Shown here piece by piece: positions 13,548 through 28,606 of a DNA stretch of 64,000 bases (position 1 is the first letter of the stretch; every line of letters begins with the position of its first letter). The notes below the pieces were generated by a model that made no database searches, was not told the origin of the DNA, and saw only the letters and a list, made by a program, of their open reading frames with translations. The DNA is from Tillus elongatus (lineage: Eukaryota; Arthropoda; Insecta; Coleoptera; Cleridae), in contig OZ023270.1 of assembly GCA_964006375.1 (NCBI GenBank), positions 54,514,036-54,578,035 of the forward strand. Reading direction: 5' to 3'. A program made the position numbers and the translations under genes.

Positions 13548-13689
13548 TAAAAAAACAAAATGCGATATAAGACTAGATATATCATTTTCAAAAATTATTT
13601 ACTTAAGAAATTATTTTGTGAATTGTGAAAAACAATATTGCGACGGTAATGTATTATTGGATTGTATTTGTATTTTGTGTCTGTCATGT

Positions 13690-14185
13690 TGGTCTATTTC
13701 CACGACTGTGACCAATCACGAGGGAGCAGTTTAACCTCATTATGCTGGAAATTTTGTTAACCTCACTATGGTGAAAATTTTGCCGAATCTGTTGCATTCT
13801 GTAAGGATGGTTGGGATCTTGAACATTCCCAACATAGCATGGCACACAAGACCGACCGCTATATGGTCCCTTTGAAGGAGGCAGTATTGAGATTTGACCA
13901 GGACCCTTAGGCTCAGAAGCACACGTTCTAGCCCCTGGACCTGGGCTCTTCAAGTGTACTTATCTGTGCTCATTGCAGGTTCCAATCTTCACTTCGTTCC
14001 CCCTGGACATTCCGGGCTGCAAGACAGTTATGTAAAATAATGTATGACTCTTAGTAGGTGCCTCATAGCAGAATATTTAGGCTGGACATATGATGCAGAA
14101 AGGTAATAGTAATAAATACTACACTTAAATACGTTCGGCAAAATTTCACTGACATCAGTGATTGACCATAGTCGTGGAAATAGAC
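13690..14185. mobile_element. MITE-like element, TTTCCACGACTATGG ends (copy 2)
   Basis: The left end GGTCTATTTCCACGACTGTG (13691-13710) matches the complement of the right end GACCATAGTCGTGGAAATAGACC (about 14163-14185) almost perfectly. It is a better preserved relative of the element at 12922. A lone further left end (CCTATTTCCGCATGTATGACC) is visible at about 14321-14341. Confidence 0.7.
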
Positions 14186-14469
14186 CATCCTTAAAGACGA
14201 ACACACACAGAATTTTGTAAAGCTGGGGTACGTTATTAATAATTAAAAGGCAAATAAATGTTTATAATTTTCTTGTCATTTATATTAAATCCACTTTTTG
14301 TTTCTTTTATGATGTCAACCTATTTCCGCATGTATGACCATTCGCCAAAATTGTTACAGATGCACACTGATATCATTTACAATTCTAACTACTTCTTGGA
14401 CTGCATTGTGTTTTCTTTCTTAATCTAATAGGATAGTATTCAGTGCATGAATGGCAATTGTTCTGGGAA

Positions 14470-14597
<128 letters not shown>

Positions 14598-15039
14598 TGT
14601 TATTGGTATATAATATAAAATATAAGTTATTTCCAGTGTTACATCTATTATTTTGCCTATAACGCCTGCAAGCTATTTATTTAAATTATGTAATCATGTT
14701 AATAATATAATATATAATTAAAAAAATTAAAATTTCTATAATATTAGCTGAAATATTTATTTGATTAATTATTTTCCCGGACTATTGATTCCACAATAGG
14801 ACGTGGCAACGCTGTGTGAAATTCTAACAACCGAGCGACGCTTCGGCACGCGCGCATCCTTGTCGTACGAATCTTGAGGATTACCGGTTTCCTCTTATGC
14901 TAGCTTTATAGTTGAACAAACCCTTGACATTAATCAGGAGAATTACCCGTTTTTTTTTTTTATCGTTTGACAGTATTTGCTATCAAATGTGCTTTTTTTC
15001 TCCCCATAGCCTTCTTTTCTTAGGAATACAATCAAGGGT

Positions 15040-16100
15040 TCTTTTGTTTTGATGTGGTGTTCACCTCCCCCCAGTTTCTCTGTTGCACGAACCGGTGATA
15101 TTTCTGACGGAATCGGGGTGGGAGGTGAACCACATGACAAATGTGGTTGCAACACACAATAAAGTTACAGGACCCAAGGCAAATACAGGTGCTGTGCAGA
15201 TTAAACATGGTTAAACGTAAGTATAATTGCAAAATGTAAAAAACCAGCTTATAAAAATCCAACTGAAATATTTTATTCGCATTTTGCATTTGTATTCCCC
15301 TTTAATCTTCTTCCCCGCTCAGCACCCCTTTACCCCTTTTCACTCCATAATTTTCTTGGAGATTGTTTCCACAACGGTTCTTGTAATTCTTGCATTCTAG
15401 GGCATGTTTCTGGAAAAAAAAATGTTGAAAAGCTGTCCGTGAGGTAATCTGCAATTTTACCCAGATTTATTTTTATATAATAAAAGACATGTATCCTTGT
15501 AACATTTATGTGAATAATTGTCCTGTCCCTCATGCTTTTATCTATTACAGTCACCGAAATTTTTTTACATCTTAATGTTTTTGACAAAAGAAATATTTGT
15601 GCAGTGATTTTACAGATTATCATGATGAATTATGGTGAGGTTTTCTCTTCCCCTAGATTTTTAATTGAGCGCACCGGGCGTTGTTCGAGGTGGCGTGAGA
15701 GGGGTGGCCCGATGTCGTTTTCTGATAATCTTGTTCTAGGCATAGTTGAGTTTCTCCTTGCACTGAACATTCTGATGATTCCCCTAAATTTTTATTTAGG
15801 CAACCTGAGGGTCTTTTGGGGAAGATATGTGGGTGTGACGCCATGTCGGTTTTATGATTATTATTTTTTAAACAACTATGCATAAACCACAGAAGAAATG
15901 TGATTTCGACCCACAGAAAGTAACGGAATCTGCGGCAAATAGGCGTGCTATGCGGGATAAACAAGATTAAAAGGAAGTATAACTAGAAAATTTGAGAAGA
16001 AAGCAGCCTTTAGTAGTCCACTAAGTTGGTTTTTTCACATTTTGCATTTTCACATATTTCCTTTTAATCTTCTTTGCCGCCCGGGTCCTGTAACTTTCTT
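15040..16100. repeat. Diverged direct repeat pair
   Basis: About 15145-15325 and 15890-16090 are diverged direct copies. Both contain AAAGTTACAGG/AAAGTAACGGA, then GGCAAATA, a GCTGTGCAGATTAAACA-like block, AAGTATAA, and later a CTTTTAATCTTCTTTGCC-like segment. Each pair looks like part of an old repeat unit of about 750 bp. There are open stretches but no recognisable protein. Confidence 0.5.
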
Positions 16101-17084
16101 GGGGGTTGAAACCGCAACATTTCTCTTGTGGTTTGGACATACAGGGTGGTTCTAAGCATGTTTATCAAAAAAATAATTGAAAACAGACCATGGGTTAATC
16201 TAAATTTATTATTTGTGCAAGTCTAGTAAAAAACTTTTACAGTAATTTAACATGTATTTATCCAATGTTCAAAGATCTTTGAAGTGTATTGAAATTGGCA
16301 TCTCTTCAAAATTTAAAATAAACCACCAGATGTATTCCTTAGACACAGATTTTTTTATTATGTATACATACTGATTGCAAAGATACAATATTACAGTACA
16401 TTATTGATTTATTTGTATCTTAATTATGCTGTGATTGTATTCCCAGCGATCACTCTTCTATCAATGCATTCTTTTTTTTTTTTTTTTAATGAGTGCCATT
16501 AGCTTCTTTGTAAATCTATGTTCTGTATCTTGAGGGTTATCATATTACCTTTAACACTTATCACAAGATTCTTAAGCTCCTCAAAGTTCAGAATATAACT
16601 GACTTCGTCAAACTTTGATTTAAGCGGTTTAAACTGGGGGAGTGAATCTGCTTTAACTTATTTTGAGCACTTTTTTCTTTTGTAGTTCCGAAACTATTTG
16701 ATAGCGCATCTGATAATTCGCTTTCGTCTGCTTGACTGAGTTATGCTGTCTGAAGCTGCTTGTCTTTTGATACCGCCACTAGTCACAGGAAGTACTGTAT
16801 CACGTAACTTTTCATCAATGAAATTCAACAGTTACAAGAAACTCCATGCAACCTGACATTCAGAACTAAAAATGTCAAACATTATAAAAAATCATGAACA
16901 GCTCTGAGACAGCTGTAAATAGGAACATTCATAACTGCAGGGTTTCCTTAAAATTTGAAATGCAATACTATACAGGCTGTTCTATTTAAAATAACAGAGT
17001 TTATTGCGGTTTCCAGTATTACCAGATGAGCTGCCATCTTCAGAATATTAATGGACTAGAGATATGCCAAAAATGTTAAACAAA

Positions 17085-18150
17085 AATTCTCATTATAAGG
17101 ACTGTGACGAGGTCTTGTCTTGCAGACCGTTTTGCGATGACACGGATTGACGGTTACTATCTGAGGATCTCGGGCGCCAGATTTTAAAGGGTTTACTCCC
17201 TGTTGAGGATGTCTGCGACCTCTTCACTTAACTGTGACCGAGATAACGATCAAAGTACCTGGGTAACTCGGAGGAGAAGGGTTCGATAGCCTTTAGGTAA
17301 TATAGGCTAAATTTAGTGACCCCGAGTGAGCGGGCTTTAATCGCTGACTCGGCGTGATCCGACCACTTCTGTTTTAACGAAAGGTGTAGCAGATTTTGTA
17401 TGTTAAGGGGTTAGATAAGAATTAATCAAGGTCTTTAATTTACCAAACCCTATATTTCAGATTTGAAACTATTTACAAAATATATATACACAGAACAATA
17501 TTTACAAAATATGTACAAATAAAATATGCGGGTACTAACATCAATCGGAACGTGGCCCTCACTAAAGCGGTAAAGGTTAGTGCGTGACGAAGCGTACGGA
17601 TTCGGTCAGGTGTATATGATACTAGCGGTATTTTACTCAAGCGAGGATACGGCAGGCGGGCAGCACACCGCGATAGACAACATCAGAATACTAGCTATAA
17701 CTTATCCGTCGGAGCAGGGGACAGCGGAGACGAAAAAGTGCAGACTGGAGTGACGGGATGACAGTTCCCGGAGGCCTATGCGGACTGTGAATCCTCAGCA
17801 TCTCCGCTAGTGCCAAACCGGGACGAAAACATCTTGATTACTTTAGCGAGCTGTGAATCTTCAGCGTCCACACCAAAATAATACAAGAGCTTATACTGTA
17901 TGGGGCGGAAAGCCGGGAGCCCGACGAAGGGTACAGGGCCAATTGGGAAGGACATCTCACTTGGAGTGACCTAGATAGGCTGTGAATCCTCAGCGTCCCT
18001 ATTGGGATCAATCCAAGATGAATATATCTCGATTATTTAAGTGAGCTGTGAATCCTCAGCACCCCCACAAAAATAATGCAAGACAATCTAACATACGGGA
18101 ATCGTCTAGGAAGGACTGAAATGACTCGCTTACGTAGATTTGTACTAAGA
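17085..18150. other. GC-richer island with a repeated GCTGTGAATCCTCAGC motif
   Basis: About 1 kb that is less AT-rich than its surroundings. GACTGTGAATCCTCAGC, GCTGTGAATCTTCAGC, GCTGTGAATCCTCAGC and GCTGTGAATCCTCAGC occur near 17785, 17852, 17979 and 18047. Each motif can form a short GCTG/CAGC stem. I see no protein-coding frame and cannot assign a class; it could be part of an LTR or a non-autonomous retroelement. Confidence 0.4.
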
Positions 18151-18331
18151 AGAGTGATAATTTAAAAATATGAAAATTCGCTACAAAATATGGATTAATT
18201 AAAACGGACACTTTCTCACCTGTAACAATATTTGTGGATCTATGGTTTGTTATATAAAACTTACTGTATGATTTTGTTCAGTAAACATGTTTACTATTTA
18301 TTTATTAATTCAGTATGTATTAATAAATATA

Positions 18332-19048
18332 CAGGATGTTTCAAAAAACATGTGGCATCTCCTGGTTAGATTCCTTACGTAAAAATAAGACTTTTTTTCG
18401 TGTCAATGTAGATCTGATTATGCTTCGTTTCGTAGTTAGGTAACAGGGTGTTAAAGATTTTTCTTATTTTTTAGATTATTCCAAATTTCTCCAAAAGGAC
18501 TGTAGCAATCCAAATAAAATTTGCAGGGTCAAAATTATTAAAACTAGTACATATTTTACTGCTAAAAAAGTGTGGACAGCTTCACCAGCGCGGTGTGTAT
18601 ATGCTATCACTGCGATAATTTTCTTTAAAAAAATCTGTGTGCCACTGACTTTTTTCTTTTGTTAGCACAGTTATGTAGGTCGTTTAGTGCCTTCTCCAGA
18701 TATGTTCAAAAATATTTTTCCTGGGTGCTATTCGACCTACATAACTGTGCTAACAAAAGAATAAAAAGTAAGTAGGGCACAGGCTTTTTTTTTAATAAAA
18801 TTATTACAGTGATAGCACATATGCACGGTCTTGGTGAAGCTGTCCACACTTTTTTAGCAGTAAAATATGTACTAGTTTAAATACCTTTCCTGCAGTCGTT
18901 TTGGATAAATTTGGAATAAAAAAAATTCTTTTAACACCCTGTAGCTATGAAACGAAGCAGAATCGGATCTTATTGATATGAAAAAGTCTTTATTTTTACC
19001 TGAGGAATCTAACCACGAGCAATGGCACATGTTTTGTGAAACTCCCTG
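18332..19048. mobile_element. Fold-back MITE with TA target site (Tc1/mariner-like)
   Basis: A 717-bp element flanked by TA on both sides, starting CAGGATGTTTC and ending GTGAAACTCCCTG. Its two arms, each over 300 bp, mirror each other; for example AGCACAGTTATGTAGGTCG near 18664 returns inverted near 18730, and the CTGTCCACACTTTTTTAGCAG segment of the right arm mirrors the left. It has no coding capacity. TA duplication with CAGGRTGTTTC ends fits non-autonomous Tc1/mariner relatives. Confidence 0.8.
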
Positions 19049-19358
19049 TATAATTTACCACAATGGCTGCTACATTTCTTTTAGACTATAGATAAAATTA
19101 AAAATCTGGCAACAGTGCATTGGTTTTTTTGCAGTGTCTGAAAGATGTGTAACCATATGGGTGTAAATGACATTACCTGTTTTTATTTGTATGCTCCGAA
19201 AATAAATATTTGCATCTTACTAAGAAATGTGACCTTTAAGGTTCTGATATCCAAATGGCTGGAACATACCTACAAATCCCCCTCAGTCACATGATATGTT
19301 ATAGTTTCAAATGATCTTTACTGGGAGACCTTAGTTCTCTTGTAGCCTATATGTAGTG

Positions 19359-20516
19359 AGTAGGTAACAGGACGGTTGGGCCAGACAGTTTGGCACATTT
19401 GAACTGCACATTGAATTGTGGTTGAGTATGGGCTCTGCATTACTGACATGAAAGCTAACAGATGACATGTGACCTTTCTGACAGTTGACATTTAGATTTC
19501 CCCCAATTAAAGCTCTACTTGCTGCCCAACCTGTTAGGCACCCACATGTTAGGTGCCACATGTGAACAGCATTGCCCAGATGCTTTTTTCTGAAACCACC
19601 TTCTGGTGCTTTCAAGGTCGCTTAATAACTGATAGACAATCATGATTAATCAACCAGCAGAAGCAGCTTCTTCAAAGTATCTGGTCATTAACGATCTGCA
19701 GCAGCAACAATCTCAAAATAACCAGTAGGTGGCTGCACAAAAAGCCTCTGGTCATTGTCTATCACTACTTAAGCAACCTTGAAAGAACCAAAAGGTGGCT
19801 GCAGAAAAAAAGCCTCTGGGCAATGTTTATAAACTTCTTCAGCAATGACCTTGAAATAACACAAAAAGCTGGCCTCTACACAAGGTCGTGGTAGATGTGG
19901 ATGGCATGTGCCATCGAACTGTGCCCGTATCAGTTTAGGTACGGTACCAGTCAACCAGCCACAGCAGCTACTTCAAAGCCTCTGGTCATTGACGATCTGC
20001 AGCAGCAACAATCTCAAAATAACCAGTAGGTCACTGCACAAAAAGCCTCTGGTCATTGTACAAAAAGTCTCTGGTCAGTGTCTATCACTTCTTAAGCGAC
20101 CTCGAAAGAACCAAAAGGTGGCTGCAGAAAAAAAAGCCTCTGGGCAATGTTTATAAACTTCTTCAGCAACGACCTTGAAAGAACACAAGAAGTTGGCGTC
20201 TACACAAGGTAGATGTAATGGCATGTGTCATCGAACTCTCCCAGTATCAGTTCAGCTACACTAAAAAAGTCCATACAAATGTCGCTAACTGCCATCTGTC
20301 CACCATATGGCACCTAACATGTGAGAACCAACACGTGGGCCCTAACAAGTTGGGACAAAACAAGTGGAGCTTTAATGGGGGGGAACTTAAATGCCAATTG
20401 TCAGCAAAGTCACATGTCAGCTTTCTTGTCGGTAATGCAGAGCCCATACTTAACCACAATTTAATGTGCAGTTCCAATGTTCCAAACTGTCTGGCTCAAC
20501 CGTCCTGTTACCTACT
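19359..20516. mobile_element. Fold-back DNA element, 6-bp duplication GTAGTG, internal tandem duplication
   Basis: The ends AGTAGGTAACAGGACGGTTG (19359-19378) and CCGTCCTGTTACCTACT (20500-20516) are inverted, and the mirrored arms extend about 240 bp inward. GTAGTG flanks both sides (19353-19358 and 20517-20522). The interior is a tandem duplication of about 300 bp (19650-19945 and 19946-20250) rich in GCAGCAGCAACAATCTCAAA. No transposase is present. The open reading stretches on both strands are low-complexity and not convincing genes. Confidence 0.7.
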
Positions 20517-20690
20517 GTAGTGATGACGTGACTTCTCAATTTGATCCTAACATTTAAGTTTAAATAAATAGTCATGATTTGCATTTTCATTACAATACAA
20601 AAAAAGCTACATTATTTCCAACATCAATAAAATTCTAGACAAAAAAAAATAAGGAACTTTATTCTTAAATTTTTGTTTTTCAATTTGTAG

Positions 20691-20923
20691 GTATCCAGAA
20701 GCTGAATTTCACGTATACACTGGTGATGTGGAGTATACACCAGAAGAGATACTTAGTAAGGTCAAAAAAAATTTTGATGTAAAGATCAACAAAAAGGTCA
20801 AATTTGTTTACTTAACAAGGCGTCGCTGGGTTGAAGCTAACATGTATTCATGTTTTACACTATTAGGGCAAGCTCTAGGATCTATATACTTAGGTCTCGA
20901 GGCCATAAGTCAAATAAATCCAG
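20691..20923 (+). CDS. ALG11: ALG11 exon 3
   Basis: This exon continues ALG11 from residue 85 (Arg, codon AG|G) to the first base of codon 163. It reads YPEAEFHVYTGDVEYTPEEI, then VKFVYLTRRRWVEANMY, then FTLLGQALGSIYLGLEA. All three blocks are characteristic of the N-terminal half of ALG11; the last is a strongly conserved stretch in animal orthologues. The exon is bounded by a pyrimidine-rich acceptor (CAATTTGTAG) and a consensus donor CAG|GTAAGT at 20924. No stop or frameshift disturbs it. A composite (TA)n element begins only about 30 bp after the donor. Confidence 0.95.
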
Positions 20924-20954
20924 GTAAGTAAGGTATAGCATAAAAGTGTACTTA

Positions 20955-21902
<948 letters not shown>

Positions 21903-21933
21903 AAGTGAGAAGTAAACACTTCTAGATGTACTC

Positions 21934-21937
<4 letters not shown>

Positions 21938-22022
<85 letters not shown>
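21938..22022. repeat. (TA)n microsatellite
   Basis: About 85 bp of pure TA next to the truncated LINE end. Together with the tract at 21079-21168 it flanks the LINE fragment, as if that had inserted into one TA tract. Confidence 0.9.
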
Positions 22023-22025
<3 letters not shown>

Positions 22026-22311
22026 TTCGTTACCCAGTTTTGACACTCACCTACTTTCAGAAAAAAATGCGAAAAACTGTTTAAAAACGCAATATCTTTT
22101 AAATGACTAAAAGTATGAAACTAAAACTTTACGCGCACGTAGATATCGTATCAGTTGTCCTCTCTACCAAATTTGAACTTAATGGGTTTAGTAAATTCTC
22201 AGTTATAACCAAATAAAAATAAATAATTTACGATATAACCTGAAATTACCTCTGAATGGGTGCCTATAGTGTTAGACAAGGTCAGACAGATATATCAGGG
22301 TTACGTTGCTA

Positions 22312-23998
<1,687 letters not shown>

Positions 23999-24650
23999 TA
24001 TTGCAAACAAATGCTCCAAATTAAACTTCAAATGAACAGGCTACATATGTTACAATAAACAATCAGTGGGGTTGCCATTTGCCAAAACTGTCACCTGAAT
24101 TCGAAGATATCAGAAAAATATATAGGAATAAATAAAATTTTTTAATGGAAGTGATTCATTTTCTTTAAAGGCAATCTAGAACTACGTTTTATTATGTATA
24201 AATATTAAGCTTCCCATTCTTCAAGGTATTTAAAACCCATCCCCCTTTCCTAGTTAAATCTGACAACACCAGTTAGCTATTTGTCAGTGTCATTTGTTAT
24301 TATAAACTGTCAGTGGGAGGAGTCGAATTCTAGATTATCTTCTTCTTCTTTGTTTACATACCTCATAAACAAATAATAAGACTCAGCTAATACCTTAGAA
24401 TCTGAGAATAACATACTGATTGTTTACTTTTAGTTGTTAGTGAATTTTCATTATTACTTACTCTTCATGTCGTATATGGAAAATTTGAGGTAAATGAAAC
24501 TACATAATATCATGCAGTAGTTTAATCTATACCTATAAACATATGTTCAGTGTAAATTATTAAAATTTTAATTTCAATTTTTTTTTATTGTATATATGTA
24601 TTTATTTCATTTCCAAAGAGTATGGATAGAGCAATAGTAAATAAATGTTG

Positions 24651-25488
24651 AAAAGGGTTTAGGTGCAGCAAGTGCATTATGGTAGCGAATTTTCGTTAAA
24701 ATATTACAAATGGTGATAATTCAATTTCCCATTAAACTAGAATTTTCAATTTTGATACATAGTAAAACCTATATAAAAGCAGTGAGGTACTAAATTTAAA
24801 AAATAACACAGTGAGCTTCACAGGCAACGATAAATTTGTTTTAGAAAACCATTTTTGTTAGTTTGTTTGCAGAAACTGTTTCGATTGAGTGGACTAAAAA
24901 CTAAGTGTTGAAAAAGGTCTGGGTGCAGCAAACACATTATTGTAGAGAGTTTCTGTAAAAATATTTGAAATCCGATAGCTCAATTTCCTATTAAGCCAGA
25001 ATCTTCAAACTTGAACCATAGTAACACTTATGTAAACGCAGCCTGGGTACTAAGTTAAAGAAAAATAACAAAATGAGCTTCGCTGATAACTCCAAATTAG
25101 TTTTAAAAAACCTTTTTTGTTGTTTGGTTTGTAAAAACGATTGGGTTGGCTAAAACAAAATCATCCAAGCAATTAAAAGGAAAATACCTGCCATACTTAT
25201 GATTTGGCAGGTACATTCCCTTTGTAAATAATTAATTTTTTTCTAGAAAACTTTTGTAACTTTAATGAAATTGTAACACAATTTTTTTAAGAGACTTGCA
25301 GTACTTACTTTCTAGCTCCATAGAAAATTGAAACTTATTCAAATAATCGCTAACTGGGACCTCTAAAACAGGTTTCCCAGGTCCTTTTAAATTTAAATAA
25401 TTAGTTTTAATAATATACCTTAATAATAGTGTACAATTCTTATGAAAATTCACTACTATAATGCACTTGCTGCGTCCCGAACTTTTTT
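24651..25488. mobile_element. Inverted-terminal element sharing the composite family's left end
   Basis: The left end GGTGCAGCAAGTGCATTAT (24661-24679) and the right end ATAATGCACTTGCTGCGTCC (about 25459-25478) are inverted, each followed by the GAATTTTC/GAAAATTC subterminal. A second, weaker left end (GGGTGCAGCAAACACATTATT) at about 24922 starts a diverged direct duplication of the first 250 bp. It is non-coding. Confidence 0.75.
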
Positions 25489-25669
25489 ATTTTAACAGCC
25501 AGAACATGTAGTCAAAAATCACAGCAGGATGGTGTAGTTTATAGAAGCAATGGAAGCACTGCATCCCCTAAATATTTCTAGTAAAATTTTTTTTTTCCTT
25601 TAAGTGTATGTTTCTTTTTATTAAGTTTGAATCTAGTTGTAGGTAGATATTTGGAATATCTATTCAGTG

Positions 25670-25842
25670 TGGCAATGTCGCAAACGCCAGACAGACGCTG
25701 CATAATATGCAACAGACACAATCCCACAAATCTGATAATCCTGTGTGGGCATCGCTTATTTCCTACTGTCTACTGTCGCTATCTATACCACTGCAGTCCG
25801 TGCGAAACTTGTTGCTTTTATACAGTTTATATCTATAAAAAA
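25670..25842 (+). other. Short Cys/His-rich open stretch, unassigned
   Basis: Fused in frame ahead of the LINE RT below is a short segment with CIIC, then about ten residues, then CGH, then further cysteines (HCSPCETCC). The spacing recalls a RING-like or other zinc-binding fold but lacks a full set of ligand pairs in standard order. I see no promoter or splice context. It may be chance, or a remnant of a captured domain. Confidence 0.25.
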
Positions 25843-27070
25843 ACAATAGGTGTGTTTTTAGATTTAACAAAAGCTTTCGACACTGTGTCTCATGAAATGC
25901 TACTCTATAAGCTTGAGTGTGTTGGTGTTCGAGGGATTGCATTGCATGTGTTTAGAAGTTACCTAACCGAACGAGAGCAGGTGGTTAAGGTGGGGGATAG
26001 TCTCAGCAGGCCGCTAATGATTACAAGGGGAGTGCCACAGGGAACAATTTTGGGGCCGGTCTTGTTTTTGATATACATAAATGACATCCTATTGAAGTTT
26101 AAGAGTAAGTGTACAATTCTGTCATATGCAGATGACACTGTCCTGCTCTGTGATGATGATGATTGGAACACAACCTACCGTAAAACGGTTTATATCCTTG
26201 GTCAGGTTAATAGGTCGTTTAATGAGAACAGCTTATTTATAAACAGTGATGAGACAAAATATATTATGTTCTCACCCACAAAAGTTGGTGTTAAACAAGA
26301 CCTTCCTGATATAAAAGTAGATTCAAACAACTCCTGTATAAAACGAGTGACAGACATAAAATATATGGGTATTATGGTGGATCAGCATCTAAAATGGCAT
26401 CAACATGTGGCCTATCTTAACACCAGACTGCGTAAGCTTATACATCTGTTCTACATGCTCAGGAGTGTTTTAAATATTAAAACACTGAGGATTGCTTATG
26501 ACTGCCTAGTTTCATCTGTTCTGCGATACGGCATTCTGTGCTGGGGATCGGCCTACCGGGCAACACTTGCTCCACTGCAGATGACGCAAAATTTTATCCT
26601 CAAGACATTATTTAACAAGAGACTTAATTATCACACGGATTTACTGTATAACGAACACACTAATATACTCAATGTATTAGGATTGTATGCGGTATCTGTA
26701 ATTGAATATACGCATTTTAGCAGAGAGTCTCATACTGATACAGGTCACAAATATATGACAAAGCAGCAGTCAAAGTCTTTACTAGTTGCACCTAAATGCG
26801 TGAAAAATGTCACTCAGCGGTCTGTGTGCTTTGTGGGGTCAAAATTGTATTAATTTGATTCCCAGTGATCTCAAAAACACTTGCAGAGACTACAAATTCA
26901 GAAATAAACTGGCTGATTTCGTCATGAATAACTACACTGTACTGGAGTATAACCTCTACCATCTGTATGATATATCGAGCAAAAGGAGGAGTATGTTGCT
27001 GACTTGCGTGGTTATGGTGTCGGTGCAAATTATCCGACGTTGTTTTATTTTGTATCGATTCCATTTGCAG
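25843..27070 (+). pseudogene. 5'-truncated LINE reverse transcriptase
   Basis: This open stretch starts in the middle of the RT palm with [17 protein letters not shown] (first catalytic Asp). [20 protein letters not shown] and the catalytic SYADDTVLL follow. Then come the thumb-like [17 protein letters not shown] and [14 protein letters not shown] frameshift near 26845-26853 moves the C-terminus (LIPSDLKNTCRDYKFRNKL) into the next frame, to about 27000. N-terminal RT motifs and the endonuclease are missing: typical 5' truncation of a CR1/Jockey-like element. It is otherwise well preserved, hence fairly young. Confidence 0.9.
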
Positions 27071-27854
27071 TAGCGGTGGTGAATACTGTTCGGAAGACTT
27101 GATTGGTGTTACATGTGGAGGTGTGGGAGCATATGTAGGGATGTGCAGGTGCGTATGCGGTGATTAGAATGTGTAATATAGTGGTATGGTAATACGGGTT
27201 GGTTGGGTGTGCGTGGGTGTGAGTTTGTATGTGTGTGCGCGCGCGTGGGTGCGTGTGTGAGTCTGTGTGTGTGTGTGTGTGCGGATTGTGTGTTCTATAT
27301 GTGCATAGAGTGGAAACGTAGGAAAGAAAGAGGGGAGTGAATGAATTCTTGTGCTGATGGGATGAATGGAGGAGAGGATTTGTAGATAGATGTCGTGTCG
27401 CCTGTCTGCGAACTGTGGGGGATGGGTCAGTGAGAGGGAATGGGGTAATATATGACATGGTAACACAGCATATTTTATACTAGTTTTATTTTTTGTTGAC
27501 ATATATTGTGTTTTCTTATTCATTCAGAGCACATACAAGTTATTAAACTTAGGTGCTCTGTTTATTTTCCATTGTATTCTGTATTTTTTATACTGTTTGT
27601 AATTTTAATGCTTGTAAATTGATGAATTGAATATCATCTCCGGTAAGCTTTTTAAAATCCACTTATGCGAGTCAGTATTGGTGTATGCGTGATCTTTAAA
27701 ATCATGTGCAATGGAATTACCTCTCCCTGGCCCATCTACAAGTAGTGCCATACAAGTTTGTGAATGTGTTTGTGTTATATGTAATTCAAGAGTCAGAAAT
27801 TTTTTGTTTTATCCTTTCGAGGAAAAACAGATAAGATAAAAACAGATAAAATAA

Positions 27855-28425
27855 TAAATGCCTACATTAAAATTAACAATGGAAATGAAAAGCTTTAAAC
27901 GCCACTTTAATAGCAGTGTTTACCAAACATATCAGTGGTTAACAGGTTGTGAAACAATTTCCAGATTCTTCTGTTGGCCCAGTCTTTTGTTTTCATCGAT
28001 GTCTGCACAAAATAAGAAAAACCCGTGGGGGTTTCGGACTTGAATAATTTGCCAAAATTGCAACAGCAAGTGCCACTTGGAATCGTGTTTTAAGCTAAAT
28101 CGTTTTGGTTTAGTGTGTATAGAGCACACGTTAGGCAAAATTAAGGGAAAGTCACAAAAGGCACAACGAGTTGGTGCGGAAAAATCGGTAGATTATAAAG
28201 AAGTTAATTGACATAACTTGTTTTTTTGGGAGAACATGAACGTAGTTTCAGAGGACATAATGAAGAAGAAATCAGTGTAAATCAAGATAACTCTGTAGGT
28301 CTATTAAATTTGTTTGCAAAATACGATTCAGTTCTTAGTAATCATCTTGAACAGAGTACCGTTTTTCGAGTGACTTCAAATAGAATACAAAATGACGTTA
28401 TAAAAAGTATAGCGAGTGTGAATGC
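27855..28425 (+). pseudogene. hAT transposase (ZMYM1-like), N-terminal part
   Basis: This reads as the start of a hAT-type transposase related to 'zinc finger MYM-type protein 1-like' sequences. A TTF-type zinc finger segment comes first (FFCWPSLLFSS, NPWGF, then N..AK in the next frame). The DUF4371-like FRGHNEEEISVNQDNS, LLNLFAKYDSVL and HLEQSTVFRVTSNRIQNDV follow at about 28240-28410. The frame is lost at 28425, where a minus-strand R1-like LINE begins. The matching continuation lies at 31090-32430. Stops and frameshifts make it non-functional. Confidence 0.75.
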
Positions 28426-28606
28426 TTTTAACGCAGACTGGTGGCTGGTGCTTGCGCTATCTGACACCAACCGGTACTGTGGTGACTCCCCTTCCCTCCA
28501 GGTCGGGACTACCCACTAAACACCCCCTTGAAACCTAAAGACGTGGCGCAAACCAATGGCTGGCATTGCTTCACCACGTCCCTAACTCTTGTCGTTTTTA
28601 AAACAT

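Noticed and set aside
19331..20520. Protein-coding exons on either strand between ALG11 exons 2 and 3
   Set aside because: The open frames mirror each other across the fold-back arms and tandem duplication, which explains their presence without coding function.
27045..27523. Thr/His/Pro-rich open frames on the minus strand
   Set aside because: They translate a GT/GC-rich microsatellite and its flanks downstream of a LINE; there is no domain.
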